A program made the translations under genes and the position numbers. A DNA stretch of 64,000 bases from CALOAD01 sp942491415 (GTDB taxonomy: Bacteria > Cyanobacteriota > Vampirovibrionia > Gastranaerophilales > CALOAD01), in contig CALOAD010000020.1 in the NCBI GenBank assembly GCA_942491415.1, positions 496,001 to 560,000 on the forward strand. Reading direction: 5' to 3'. A model generated the notes under the pieces. The model had not been told where the DNA came from and did not search any database. It was given only the letters and a program-made list of their open reading frames with translations. Below, one piece after another: positions 43,199 to 53,001 of the stretch; position 1 is the stretch's first letter; each line of letters opens with the position of its first letter.

Positions 43199-43825
43199 AT
43201 GATTGGCTATATCTGGTTGTTTTTTATTGTTGCTTCAATAATTATTGGTGGCATAAACGGCAAGATTGACCTTGTTACACAATCTGTAACGTCATCTGCT
43301 AAAGTTGCGGTTGATATATCCATATCTTTGATAGGCATAATGGCTTTTTGGCTTGGAATAATGAAACTGGCTGAAAAATCAGGAATAATAGATTTTATTT
43401 CAAAAATCATAAAACCTATAACTCAAAGACTTTTTCCCGATGTACCTCCTGAAAATCCTGCAATTGGAAATATTGCAATGAACTTTTCTGCTAATGCTTT
43501 AGGGGTTACTAATGCTGCAACTCCCATTGGGATAAAGGCAATGAAAGAGCTTCAAAAAATAAATATTGATAAAAGTTCCGCATCAAATGCTATGTGTACT
43601 TTTTTAGCTATAAATACCGCCGGTTTTCAACTTATTCCCGCCACTATTATTGCAGTGCTTGTAGAAACAGGATCCTCCAAGCCGACTGAAATAATTGGAC
43701 CTACACTTTTTGCGACTAGCTTTGCAATGATAACAGCTTTATTTACGGTTAAAATGCTTGAAAAATTGACACCAAAACAAGAAGCGATTGAAGCAACAGT
43801 GCATGAAAGTGGTGAGAAATGTTAA
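43199..43825 (+). CDS. SpmA-like membrane protein (nucleoside-recognition/Gate domain)
   Basis: The 208-residue membrane protein has several hydrophobic helices and the SpmA-type core NIAMNFSANALGVTNAATPIGI with AMCTFLAINTAGFQLIP. In sporulating Firmicutes SpmA and SpmB help dehydrate the spore core, but homologues occur in many non-sporulators, where their transport role is unclear. It overlaps the next gene by seven bases. A small hairpin with a T-run at 43053-43090 lies in the 275-base upstream spacer. Confidence 0.85.
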   Translation: MIGYIWLFFIVASIIIGGINGKIDLVTQSVTSSAKVAVDISISLIGIMAFWLGIMKLAEKSGIIDFISKIIKPITQRLFPDVPPENPAIGNIAMNFSANALGVTNAATPIGIKAMKELQKINIDKSSASNAMCTFLAINTAGFQLIPATIIAVLVETGSSKPTEIIGPTLFATSFAMITALFTVKMLEKLTPKQEAIEATVHESGEKC

Positions 43826-44355
43826 AAGTAATCATTGAAATCATTTCTACCTGGACGCTGCCAGCTCTGCTTTTAATTATACCTTTATGGGCTTTTTATA
43901 AAAAAGTACCTCTATATGAAACTTTTATAGACGGGGCAAAAGAAGGTTTTGCAGTCGGAGTTAAGATAATACCGTACCTTGTTGCTATTTTAGTTGCTAT
44001 AAGTATGTTTAGAGCTTCAGGGGCTATCGATATGATTGCTGTAGCTTTAAAGCCGGTACTTGATGCAATACACATGCCTGCAGATGTTGTACCTTTAGCA
44101 ATTATAAGACCATTATCAGGTAGTGGAGCTCTTGGGATTATGTCAGAAATTGCAAGCGAACACGGTGGAGATGCTTTTGTGTCAAAATTGGCTGCTGTAA
44201 TGGTGGGAAGCTCGGAGACAACTTTTTATGTTTTGACGGTCTATTTCGGATCGGTGGGTGTTACAAAATTCAGGCACGCACTAGCGGCAGGTTTAATTGC
44301 GGATATTGCCGGCATGTTGGCTGCTGTGTTTATTTGTAATTTGGTGTTTGCTTAA
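43819..44355 (+). CDS. SpmB-like membrane protein (nucleoside-recognition/Gate domain)
   Basis: The 178-residue membrane protein is the usual partner of SpmA. It shows VGVKIIPYLVAILVAISMFRASGA, AIIRPLSGSGALGIM and GSSETTFYVLTVYFGSVG. Together the pair probably forms a transporter-like unit. The overlap with the first gene supports a complex. No sporulation gene is seen in the window. Confidence 0.85.
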   Translation: MLKVIIEIISTWTLPALLLIIPLWAFYKKVPLYETFIDGAKEGFAVGVKIIPYLVAILVAISMFRASGAIDMIAVALKPVLDAIHMPADVVPLAIIRPLSGSGALGIMSEIASEHGGDAFVSKLAAVMVGSSETTFYVLTVYFGSVGVTKFRHALAAGLIADIAGMLAAVFICNLVFA

Positions 44356-44508
44356 AAATAATTTCGCTCGTAAATTAATTTGTTTATTTATTTTACAAAA
44401 TGCGTTTTGTTATTTACAAAATTGCTAATATGATGTAAAATTATAGTTTGCATACTAAAAATAATAAAAGTTTAGTTAACCAATTGAATTTTAAATAGTT
44501 GGTGTTCG

Positions 44509-46998
44509 ATGTACAAAATCCACTTTAAAAACATTCTTTGGTCTTTTTGTTTGGTATTTTCAACCACTCTTATTTGCGCTACACTTTATGCCTTTATTGA
44601 TTTTAGTCAAAATAGTTCTTTAATTTTGACTTTAATAGGTAGTTTTGCTGTATTTATGGTTGCAAATACTTTGTTATTCAGCAAGGCTAAAACTCAAGAA
44701 CTACTAATAATTTCTCTTGTGAATTTTGGTATTTTTTATGCGATGGTATCTTTCATAGATAGATTTTTGATACTTATAGGTAAGAAAACTTTAGTACTTA
44801 CAGCAAGTTCAGATTATTCCGTTTTTATTGCGGCTATAGCAGTAGTTGCAAGTCTTGTAGCTTTGAAATTGCCTTTAAGCTGGGAAGAGAAAACTCAAAA
44901 AAATGAAGATTTGAATAATTTTGCTTATAATCGAATAGAAGACTTAGTGCCGGCTCTTAAAACTAAAGTGGTGGCTGAAATTGTAAAAAATGAACAGGTT
45001 GAAAAAAAACATATAAAAGTTGAAAAACCTGATATGGAAAGAGAGAGTAAAGATCAAGCTGAAGAAGGTTTGTCGAAAGTTGCAAATGAACAAAGTGAAG
45101 AGCAGAAAGAAATTCAAAAAAAAGTTACAGTTCAAGAACTACAACCTATAGAAACTCCGGAAGTTTCAATAAAACAAGTAGAAATTGATGAAAGCCTCAA
45201 TCAAATTGAAGAAAATTTGATTGAGGCTTTAAATGAGTTGGATGAAGACCTTAAAAAATCTTCTGAAACTCCTATTGTTATTGAAGAAAAAACAGATTCT
45301 TTAAATGTTATAGAGTCTGAAAAAATCAATGTAAAAAAAACAGAAGTTAATTTGATAGAAGAAAATGCTAAAAATGAGCAGATAGAAAAACTTCAAGAAG
45401 AAGTCCATATTGAAGCTTCAATACATTTTGATATTGTAGAAGATAAAAAATCAGATATTGAAAATAATGAAGAAGCTAAAATCATAAATGTTTTAGATGT
45501 TTTAGAATCAAAAGGAAATAGTGATGCTGAAATAAGAATTAATTTGATAGAAGAAAATGGCGAAAGTGATCATATAAATGAAATTAAAGAAGAAAATAAA
45601 CCTGAAGAGATTATTTCTGTCGATAATACAAGGGGTGAAAATTCGGATATTACAAATAGTGAAGAAGCTGAAAAAGAATCTATTGTTGAAGAATTAGACT
45701 CTTTGGAGATTGCGGAATCAGAAGAGGATAATAATGTTAAAATAGATATTATAACAAAGGATGAAAAAGTCGAAATTGAGAAGGCTGAAGAAGATCAAAG
45801 AGAAGTTAAAGTTGAAGTTGAAGTCTTAAATCCTGTAGACCTCGTGGATGCTGAGACACTGAATATTAAAAAGAATGAAGGGGAACATGTGGATAAACAA
45901 ATAGAGACAGAAATACAGGATGAAGAAGTTAAGGACGAAATAACAACTGAAAATACACATTTTTTAGAAATTACAGAATCCGAAGAAAATAGTGATAATA
46001 AAATAGATATTAAAATAACTGATAAAGAAAATTTAGACAAGGCTGAAACTGAATCATCAAAAGAATTTAAAATCCAATCTAAATTGTTATCGCAATTTCA
46101 AAAAATTTCTTCCTGTCAGATAAATAAAGATAAAAAACCTTTTATCTCTTTTGAGATTAAGGCTAAATGTTTCAAAAACGAAGTTAATGAAGAAAATCTC
46201 GGTAGATTAAACAAAATAGATTCTATATTACTTAATAAAAGAGATATGGAAAATATTATTGAAACAAATGCACTTTTGCAACATCTTGGGCATTCTTCTG
46301 ATGGACTGAAATTACTTTCAAAAGCACAAGGCGAATCTATTCAAAATATACTTAAAAAAGTTCAAGTTGATCAAAATATGGAATCAGCTATAGTTACGAA
46401 TAATTCAGGTCATATATTGTCCTCTTTTGCTAATAATAATAGCAAAATAAATACAATTGCCACGGTTTCAAATTTTGCTTTTAAGACAGCTGAAAGTTTT
46501 TATGGACAAATATATTCTGAAAAATTGGAATATCTAACATTAGTTTTTGAATCAAAGTCGATAGATATAATTGATTTTAATAATATTTATTTAACAACTT
46601 TAGCAACCAAAGATTTTAGTATTATTGAAAATTCTCACTTGTTTAATATTTTAAAAGCTTTGGATTTGATAAACTTAAACCTTGAAGATCCGTTTTTGGT
46701 AAATTATGAAAACTCAATAATAACAAATCAAGATGGTGAAATTTTTAGTAATAATAAAAATAAAGATATTGAATTGATTTCAAAAACCTTGGTTGCAATG
46801 ATAGAAAATCTTAAAGAATTCTTTGTCCCTGTTTTAAATCAAAAATTAAAGTCCATTAGACTTTATAGCAAAGAAAAAATGATTGTTCTTCAAAAGCAAA
46901 ATGATAGGACAATAATATTGAATAAATTATTTGATAAAATTCCTGATCTAAAACCAACATTAAAAGAATTTATCGAATTACAAAAAGTAGAAAGATAG
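44509..46998 (+). CDS. Membrane protein with acidic linker and roadblock-like C-terminal domains
   Basis: The 829-residue protein has four N-terminal hydrophobic helices (about 10-30, 38-57, 66-88, 105-122), a very long Glu/Lys/Ile-rich, probably disordered linker (about 130-560), and a folded C-terminal part (about 590-829). That part contains two segments resembling roadblock/LC7 domains: ESAIVTNNSGHILSS with YLTLVFESKSIDIID, and NSIITNQDGEIFSNN with IRLYSKEKMIVLQKQ. Roadblock proteins regulate small GTPases or motors, as MglB does for polar pili. It ends three bases before pilB, so a link to pilus function is inferred. The domain call is by pattern only. Confidence 0.55.
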   Translation: MYKIHFKNILWSFCLVFSTTLICATLYAFIDFSQNSSLILTLIGSFAVFMVANTLLFSKAKTQELLIISLVNFGIFYAMVSFIDRFLILIGKKTLVLTASSDYSVFIAAIAVVASLVALKLPLSWEEKTQKNEDLNNFAYNRIEDLVPALKTKVVAEIVKNEQVEKKHIKVEKPDMERESKDQAEEGLSKVANEQSEEQKEIQKKVTVQELQPIETPEVSIKQVEIDESLNQIEENLIEALNELDEDLKKSSETPIVIEEKTDSLNVIESEKINVKKTEVNLIEENAKNEQIEKLQEEVHIEASIHFDIVEDKKSDIENNEEAKIINVLDVLESKGNSDAEIRINLIEENGESDHINEIKEENKPEEIISVDNTRGENSDITNSEEAEKESIVEELDSLEIAESEEDNNVKIDIITKDEKVEIEKAEEDQREVKVEVEVLNPVDLVDAETLNIKKNEGEHVDKQIETEIQDEEVKDEITTENTHFLEITESEENSDNKIDIKITDKENLDKAETESSKEFKIQSKLLSQFQKISSCQINKDKKPFISFEIKAKCFKNEVNEENLGRLNKIDSILLNKRDMENIIETNALLQHLGHSSDGLKLLSKAQGESIQNILKKVQVDQNMESAIVTNNSGHILSSFANNNSKINTIATVSNFAFKTAESFYGQIYSEKLEYLTLVFESKSIDIIDFNNIYLTTLATKDFSIIENSHLFNILKALDLINLNLEDPFLVNYENSIITNQDGEIFSNNKNKDIELISKTLVAMIENLKEFFVPVLNQKLKSIRLYSKEKMIVLQKQNDRTIILNKLFDKIPDLKPTLKEFIELQKVER

Positions 46999-47001
46999 AC
47001 A

Positions 47002-48993
47002 ATGGCAAACCTTAGAAGCACTCTAATAGACATAATCCATAGTGCCGATATTATTTCAAGTGAGCAGATTGAGGCAATAAAAAGCAGTCCTAATGCTGCT
47101 AAAATGCCTGTTGTTTCTCAAATAATATCACAGGGATTCTTGACTAAAGAAGAGATTTTGCCACAGCTTAAAAATCTTCTAGAACTTCACTATGGAGTTG
47201 TTTTTATTGAGCTATCAGGTATTGAGATAAAGGATGAACTAATAGGAATTTTTCCTGTTGAAATTCTTTTGGAACATCAGTTTTTGCCGGTTAAAAAAGA
47301 AGGCAGTGTCTTTACTTTTGCGATGGTGGATCCTTCCAATATTTTGGCGGAAAGAGAGATAAAGAATAGACTTCAAGATTATAAGAATTTAAATATTAAA
47401 AAAACTGTAGCAATAGAAGAGGATTTTCTTTCTGCTATTAAGCATAAATTTCCTCAAAGTGAAGAATCTCCTAAAATAGTAGAGCAAGATACAGATGAAT
47501 TGCTTACATCTATGGGGATTGATCTTATTGAAACAAGTTTTGATGATATGGATATGGCGGATCTATCGGATTCTGCCCAGGAAGCACCTATAATTCAGCT
47601 TGCTAACAGTATTTTAGGAATAGCAATATCTAGGGAAATAAGTGATATTCATATTGAACCTCGGGAAAAAGAACTTTTCGTGAGATTTAGACAAGATGGT
47701 GTTTTGAGTGTTTATAAAGCATTTCCTAAAAAAATTGCAAATGCTTTGATTTCAAGATACAAAATTATGTCAGAACTTGATATCGCCGAAAGAAGGCTTC
47801 CTCAAGACGGTAGAATACGTGTAAAAATGGGAAATAAGTTTATAGATTTTAGGGTTTCAACTTTGCCAAGTAAGTTTGGTGAGAAAATAGTTATGAGGAT
47901 TCTTGATAAGTCTAATATTTCTTTTGGACTTGATCAAATGATAGATCATAAAGAAACACTTGAAACATTAAGAGAAATGATTAATAGACCTTTTGGGATT
48001 ATTTTTGTAACAGGTCCTACAGGTAGTGGTAAAACAACTACTTTATACAGTGCATTGAGTGAACGAAATACTCCTGATGTAAATATATCAACGGCAGAAG
48101 ATCCTATAGAATATGATTTGGCAGGTATAACCCAGTCAGAAGTAAATAAAACAATAGGTCTTGACTTTGCCAAAATTCTTAAAGCCTTTTTAAGGCAGGA
48201 TCCCGACATAATGTTGGTTGGTGAAACGAGGGATAAAGAAACAGCAAAAATAGCAGTTGAAGCTGCTTTAACAGGTCACCTTGTGTTTACAACGCTACAC
48301 ACAAATGATGCTCCCGGATCTATTATGAGACTTAAAGAAATGGAGGTAGAACCATTTTTGATAGCTAGTTCAACTATCGGCGTTGTTGCTCAAAGGCTGT
48401 TAAGAAGAATTTGTCCTCATTGTAAAACTGATTATGAGCCTGATAACCAGCTTTTGAAATTTTTGTCTATAGATCATATCCAAAATCAAACTTTTTACAA
48501 AGGTAAAGGCTGTGAACAATGTAATAATACCGGTTATAAAGGTAGAATCGGTGCTTATGAAATAATGAAAGTAAATGACAATATAAGAGATATGATTGCA
48601 GCAGGATCTAACACAGCTGAACTTAGACAGGTAGCCCAAGAAGCCGGCATGATGACATTACTTGAATATAGTTTAAGTCTTGCAAGAGAAGGACATACAA
48701 CTCTTGATGAAATTATAAGAGTAACATTCTCAAATGAAGGCAAAGCAACTTTATGTCCCGGTTGTAGCAAGCCTGTGGGTGATGAATATATTAAATGTCC
48801 GTTCTGTCAGTTTGATTTGAAAAAAACATGCCCGAATTGTTCATTATTAATTGAAGAAGGTTGGAGTGTCTGTTCAAGGTGTGGTAATCAATTGGGAGAT
48901 TTAGGAGCAGATTCGAATTGTAAACATTGTAATGGTGAAATTTCACATGACCTGAAAGAATGTCCATGGTGTTTTAAAATAATTGAAGATTAA
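47002..48993 (+). CDS. pilB: Type IV pilus assembly ATPase PilB with C-terminal zinc ribbons
   Basis: The 663-residue protein has an N-terminal MshEN-type region (about 1-165) and the GspE/PilB ATPase: FVTGPTGSGKTTTLYSAL (Walker A, near 335), the Asp box AEDPIEYDLAGI, FLRQDPDIMLVGETRDKETA and TLHTNDAPGSI. The usual four-cysteine site follows (CPHC, CEQC). An extra tail of about 85 residues then carries six CxxC pairs (CPGC, CPFC, CPNC, CSRC, CKHC, CPWC), enough for three zinc ribbons and absent from ordinary PilB. It powers pilus extension. It lies between the roadblock-like gene and pilT. Confidence 0.93.
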   Translation: MANLRSTLIDIIHSADIISSEQIEAIKSSPNAAKMPVVSQIISQGFLTKEEILPQLKNLLELHYGVVFIELSGIEIKDELIGIFPVEILLEHQFLPVKKEGSVFTFAMVDPSNILAEREIKNRLQDYKNLNIKKTVAIEEDFLSAIKHKFPQSEESPKIVEQDTDELLTSMGIDLIETSFDDMDMADLSDSAQEAPIIQLANSILGIAISREISDIHIEPREKELFVRFRQDGVLSVYKAFPKKIANALISRYKIMSELDIAERRLPQDGRIRVKMGNKFIDFRVSTLPSKFGEKIVMRILDKSNISFGLDQMIDHKETLETLREMINRPFGIIFVTGPTGSGKTTTLYSALSERNTPDVNISTAEDPIEYDLAGITQSEVNKTIGLDFAKILKAFLRQDPDIMLVGETRDKETAKIAVEAALTGHLVFTTLHTNDAPGSIMRLKEMEVEPFLIASSTIGVVAQRLLRRICPHCKTDYEPDNQLLKFLSIDHIQNQTFYKGKGCEQCNNTGYKGRIGAYEIMKVNDNIRDMIAAGSNTAELRQVAQEAGMMTLLEYSLSLAREGHTTLDEIIRVTFSNEGKATLCPGCSKPVGDEYIKCPFCQFDLKKTCPNCSLLIEEGWSVCSRCGNQLGDLGADSNCKHCNGEISHDLKECPWCFKIIED

Positions 48994-49028
48994 GTTTCAA
49001 GTTAAGTTATAAAAGCTAGGAGTAAAAT

Positions 49029-50111
49029 ATGTTAATTGAAGAATTGCTAGAAATGGTTGTAGAAAAAGGAGGAAGTGACCTTCATATTTCTTCAGGTCTT
49101 CCGCCTATAATAAGGATTGATGGAGAGTTGATCAGGACTGAACATCCTGCTTTTACACCTGAAGATGTTGAAAAAGCTTTATTTCCAATGTTAACAAATG
49201 ATCAAAGGCGCAAATTAGAGCAGGAGTGGGAGCTTGATTTCAGTTATGGCATCCATGGTTTAGGGCGTTTCAGGATTAACATTTATAAAGAAAGAGGTAA
49301 TTACGCAGCAGCCTTTCGTTCAATTACTTCAAAAATACCAACCATTGACGATTTAAAACTACCAAGCATCGTAAGGGAAGTAGCTGAAAAACCAAGAGGT
49401 TTGGTGTTGGTTACGGGTCCAACGGGTAGTGGTAAGTCAACCACACTTGCTTCGATGATAAATCATATAAATAAAACCAGAGCTGATCATATTTTGACAA
49501 TTGAAGATCCTGTCGAATTTATTCATTCATCTCAAAAAAGTATTGTTCACCAAAGAGAATTGGGACAGGATACAAGATCTTTTGCAAATGCAATAAGGGC
49601 TGCACTTCGTGAAGATCCTGATGTGATTTTAGTTGGTGAGATGAGAGACCTTGAGACTATAGGTCTTGCTCTTACAGCAGCTGAAACAGGTCACCTTGTA
49701 ATGGGGACATTGCATACCTCTTCTGCAAGTCAAACGATCGATCGTATCGTAGATGCGTTTCCCGGGGATCAACAGCAACAAATCAGAGTTCAGCTCTCAA
49801 ATAGTCTTCTAGGGGTATTCAGCCAAACTTTAGTTCCGAAACTTTGTGAAGACGGTAGGAAAAAAGGTCGTGTTCTTGCTCAGGAAATAATGCTTGTAAC
49901 ACCGGCAATAGCTAACCTTATAAGAGAAAGCAAAGCGGCGCAAATTTATTCTTCAATCCAGACAGGAACCGCTCTTGGAATGCAAACGCTTGAAACATCT
50001 CTTAAGGATCTATACCAAAATAAACTTATTACTTATGAAGATGCACTTTCAAAAACAAGCAGACCCGATGATTTGAAAAGAATGTTGGGATCTGTATCGA
50101 CACTAAGGTAG
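49029..50111 (+). CDS. pilT: Type IV pilus retraction ATPase PilT
   Basis: The 360-residue ATPase begins with the PilT N-terminal domain (GGSDLHISSGLPP) and has LVTGPTGSGKSTTLASM, the Asp box EDPVEFIHSSQK, HQRELGQDTRSF, LREDPDVILVGEMRDLET and TLHTSSASQTIDR, plus AIANLIRE near the end. It depolymerises the pilus during twitching. It follows pilB by 35 bases with TAGGAG upstream. Confidence 0.96.
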   Translation: MLIEELLEMVVEKGGSDLHISSGLPPIIRIDGELIRTEHPAFTPEDVEKALFPMLTNDQRRKLEQEWELDFSYGIHGLGRFRINIYKERGNYAAAFRSITSKIPTIDDLKLPSIVREVAEKPRGLVLVTGPTGSGKSTTLASMINHINKTRADHILTIEDPVEFIHSSQKSIVHQRELGQDTRSFANAIRAALREDPDVILVGEMRDLETIGLALTAAETGHLVMGTLHTSSASQTIDRIVDAFPGDQQQQIRVQLSNSLLGVFSQTLVPKLCEDGRKKGRVLAQEIMLVTPAIANLIRESKAAQIYSSIQTGTALGMQTLETSLKDLYQNKLITYEDALSKTSRPDDLKRMLGSVSTLR

Positions 50112-50219
50112 TAAATATTAATCATTTAATTTAAATTATTAATAAAGGGGAGTGAGCTGTAACTCAAATTGAGCAACAGCAAACTCCTTTTATTTACTTC
50201 TAAACATAAGGAGTATAGT

Positions 50220-51470
50220 ATGGCAAAGTTCAAGTACAAAGCACGTGATGAAAGAGGTACATATCAAGAAAGCGTTCTTCTAGCTGATGATATAGAGGAG
50301 GCAAGATCTCAATTGACAAACAAGGGGCTTTGGCTGCTTGAGCTTTATGAAGCAAAAGATAAGTCCAAAAGTTTGCTTGACATGGAGCTTGATGAACATC
50401 TGGCAAAGGTTGGCTTAGGCGGAGTTGGATTGAAAGATAAAGTGATATTTTGTCGACAATTTGCAACTTTGATAAATTCTGGTGTTGCAGTTGTAAAAGC
50501 ATTGAATATTCTTGCTATGCAGCTTGAAAATAAATATTTTGCAAAAATCATTTTGGAAGTAAAAAACTTGGTAGAGCAAGGTTCTAACCTATCAGATGCA
50601 TTTGCTGCATATCCTGATGTTTTTGATAAATTGTTCATAAATATGGTTAAAGCCGGTGAAACAGGCGGCGTAATGGATGAAGTACTTAATAGAATAGCAA
50701 AATTTATGGAGGATAAGGCAAAGCTGTCAAGTAAAATAAAATCTGCTATGACTTACCCTGTTGTAGTTAGTATAGTTGCTATATCTATTTTTATTCTTAT
50801 GCTTACGATTATTCTTCCTAAATTTACTAAAATATTTGCAAGATTGGACACCGAATTACCTGCATATACTCAACTTTTAATGGATTTGAGCCATATTATG
50901 CTTGAGGCTTTTAAATTACCGTGGTGTTTGGTAATTCCTGTTATTTTAGTGAGTATTGTTCTTGGTTATAAAAAAATTAGAGCAACTGAAAATGGAAGGT
51001 ATTATATAGACAAATTTGCGCTTATATTTCCTGTTATTGGGAACTTGCTCAGGAAAGTAGCAGTGGCAAGGTTTACTAGGACTTTTAGTACTTTGATCAA
51101 GAGTGGCGTTCCAATACTTACAACTCTTGATATTACCGAAGAATCTTCAGGTAATGCGGTTTTGGAACGAGCGGTCAAAAGTGTAAAAGAAGAAGTAAAA
51201 CAAGGTGGTACAATAAGTGGACCGTTGGAACGTCAAAAGCTTTTCCCCCCTATGGTTGTATCTATGATAGCAGTGGGAGAAGAAACAGGTGAGCTCGATG
51301 CTATGTTAGGTAAAATAGCAGATTTTTATGATTCAGAAGTGGAAGACTCTGTAGATGCACTCACATCTTTGCTAGAACCTTTAATGATGGTATTTATCGG
51401 TGGTATTGTCGGTTCTGTAATTGTCGGTATGTACTTACCTATGTTTAAAATCTTTGAAAGTATTAAATAA
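50220..51470 (+). CDS. pilC: Type IV pilus inner-membrane platform protein PilC
   Basis: The start is the ATG at 50220 after AAGGAG; an earlier in-frame TTG would add 17 residues unlike the family. The protein is 416 residues and has two T2SSF domains (about 75-200 and 280-405), with FCRQFATLINSGV and MVKAGETGGVMDEVL in the first, and FTRTFSTLIKSGVPILTTLD and AVGEETGELDAML in the second, with three membrane helices. It couples the motors to pilin assembly. It closes the pilB-pilT-pilC cluster; no pilins are adjacent. Confidence 0.95.
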   Translation: MAKFKYKARDERGTYQESVLLADDIEEARSQLTNKGLWLLELYEAKDKSKSLLDMELDEHLAKVGLGGVGLKDKVIFCRQFATLINSGVAVVKALNILAMQLENKYFAKIILEVKNLVEQGSNLSDAFAAYPDVFDKLFINMVKAGETGGVMDEVLNRIAKFMEDKAKLSSKIKSAMTYPVVVSIVAISIFILMLTIILPKFTKIFARLDTELPAYTQLLMDLSHIMLEAFKLPWCLVIPVILVSIVLGYKKIRATENGRYYIDKFALIFPVIGNLLRKVAVARFTRTFSTLIKSGVPILTTLDITEESSGNAVLERAVKSVKEEVKQGGTISGPLERQKLFPPMVVSMIAVGEETGELDAMLGKIADFYDSEVEDSVDALTSLLEPLMMVFIGGIVGSVIVGMYLPMFKIFESIK

Positions 51471-51489
51471 GAAATATTTGGCTAAATTA

Positions 51490-51520
51490 AAAGGTCGAGT
51501 GTAGATACACTCGACCTTTT
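51490..51520 (+). terminator. Rho-independent terminator after pilC
   Basis: AAGGTCGAGTGTA-GA-TACACTCGACCTT is an inverted repeat giving a stem of at least 12 pairs, followed by TT. It ends the pil operon. Confidence 0.88.
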
Positions 51521-51639
51521 AAGCGATTACAAAGTAAAGTTATGTTAAAAATTCAATATTTATCTTATAGTAAAAGCAATTTTGCACTTGTTTTCTTTTT
51601 AATTTTTTTATAACTACAATTGCAAAAGGTCATCAATCG

Positions 51640-52575
51640 ATGTCAATAAATATTTTAAATTTAATTAATCATAATCAATCACTAAAGTCATCTGTGAAAG
51701 TAAAAAATGATAATTTAGCTCCTGTTTCTACTGATAAAAGAGCTGAATTTAAAAGTATTTACAATAAAAATGATATTGGAAAAGTGGCTTTTGGTACTGA
51801 AATTACTAGTAGTAACAAGCCAATGTCTAAGGCTGAATTTAAAGAATTTTATAATAAAATCCATTCAATTAATGCTAATTTACTTTTAACTGCGACAGGT
51901 AAAAAACCTGTAAGTATGGAAGCTGTTGATACAAAAGATTTGCCAGAATTAATCAAGTTTAAAAAACTAGTTGAAAAGAATAACGACTATACAGTTCTTA
52001 TTCAAAAACCTTCTGCTAGATTGCCTAAAGTTGTTGAATTTTCGCTTGTAAATAATGAAAAGTTAAAACAAACAATAGAAGAAAATTTGGACTTTTTCCA
52101 GCTTAAAATGGGAAAAACTCCTCGTGTTGGTGAAGAACAAATATCAAAAGAAGAAATTTTTGAAAAAATAATAAGCAAAGAATCTCCTTTATTGGTTAAA
52201 AAAGATCATGATGTTATCGGTGTTTGTCTTGGATTCTCAAAGGAAAACAGTTTGTTATTCGACCTGAGTTTCAAAATTCGTGATGCAATTTCATTGGTAA
52301 ATAAAGAAAAAAATCCTAGAATTGATAATTTATTGAATACATTGAATTACTATCTAAGACCTGATCTTAGTAAAGGATCTAAAGAAGAATTTGCTGAAAA
52401 TAATTTGCCTTATCCGGTTTCTTTTGATGTGGCTAAAAAAGGTTTATGGCAGAAAACTTGGCAAAACGATTCTATTAATAAGCAAGTTCATGATGAAATA
52501 AAACAAGGTATTAGCTTTATAGACGAAAATCTTAATACTCCGGAAAAAATCTTTGATTATTTTAATAATAAATAA
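51640..52575 (+). CDS. Hypothetical protein (311 aa)
   Basis: The 311-residue protein has no signal peptide or membrane helix and no motif I recognise. The first 60 residues look unstructured (Asn, Ser and Lys rich) and include DIGKVAFGTEI. The rest is mixed alpha/beta, with a Lys-rich surface and YLRPDLSKGSKEEFAENNLP near the end. It stands alone between the pil operon terminator and a convergent membrane gene. Function unknown. Confidence 0.6.
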   Translation: MSINILNLINHNQSLKSSVKVKNDNLAPVSTDKRAEFKSIYNKNDIGKVAFGTEITSSNKPMSKAEFKEFYNKIHSINANLLLTATGKKPVSMEAVDTKDLPELIKFKKLVEKNNDYTVLIQKPSARLPKVVEFSLVNNEKLKQTIEENLDFFQLKMGKTPRVGEEQISKEEIFEKIISKESPLLVKKDHDVIGVCLGFSKENSLLFDLSFKIRDAISLVNKEKNPRIDNLLNTLNYYLRPDLSKGSKEEFAENNLPYPVSFDVAKKGLWQKTWQNDSINKQVHDEIKQGISFIDENLNTPEKIFDYFNNK

Positions 52576-52584
52576 ATAAAAATG

Positions 52585-53001
52585 TTACCCCAAATAATCA
52601 ATTTTTTTATTATTTTGCAATTTTGCTGCGATTTTATTCCTTATAATCGGAGTTAAAATATCGCTGGCAATTATTCCACCTAATATGCTTGCTATTGCGG
52701 ATATTCCTGCTGTAAATTTATTTTGTTTTAGATTTTTTGTAGATATAATGGTTTCTGTTATTTTTGAGGCAAGATTTGCGAAGATAAAGAAAAATGAAAC
52801 GTTTAAAACACCATTTAAAACTTCTTGAGGAATCAAAAACTTTTTTTCGTGTTTTGAAATAGTCTTGTTTTTGTAAATTACAGTCACTTGTCCAATACTG
52901 GAAGCACTCCAGGCTAGGCAATAAGCTTTTGTATTGAATTTTGCAGGATTTTTAGCATAGTCTACAGCCATATTGGTTAATATATTGGAGGTTTTAATCA
53001 T
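52585..53001 (-). CDS. Hypothetical membrane protein (138 aa)
   Basis: The 138-residue protein has two to three hydrophobic helices (for example GVLNVSFFFIFANLASKI and AGISAIASILGGIIASDIL), a basic tail and no known motif. It overlaps its upstream neighbour by eight bases, so the two are made together. Function unknown. Confidence 0.6.
   Translation of the reverse strand: MIKTSNILTNMAVDYAKNPAKFNTKAYCLAWSASSIGQVTVIYKNKTISKHEKKFLIPQEVLNGVLNVSFFFIFANLASKITETIISTKNLKQNKFTAGISAIASILGGIIASDILTPIIRNKIAAKLQNNKKIDYLG

Noticed and set aside
45795..46040. Ser-rich open frame opposite the roadblock-like protein's linker
   Set aside because: It arises as the complement of Glu-rich codons on the plus strand, with no independent support.
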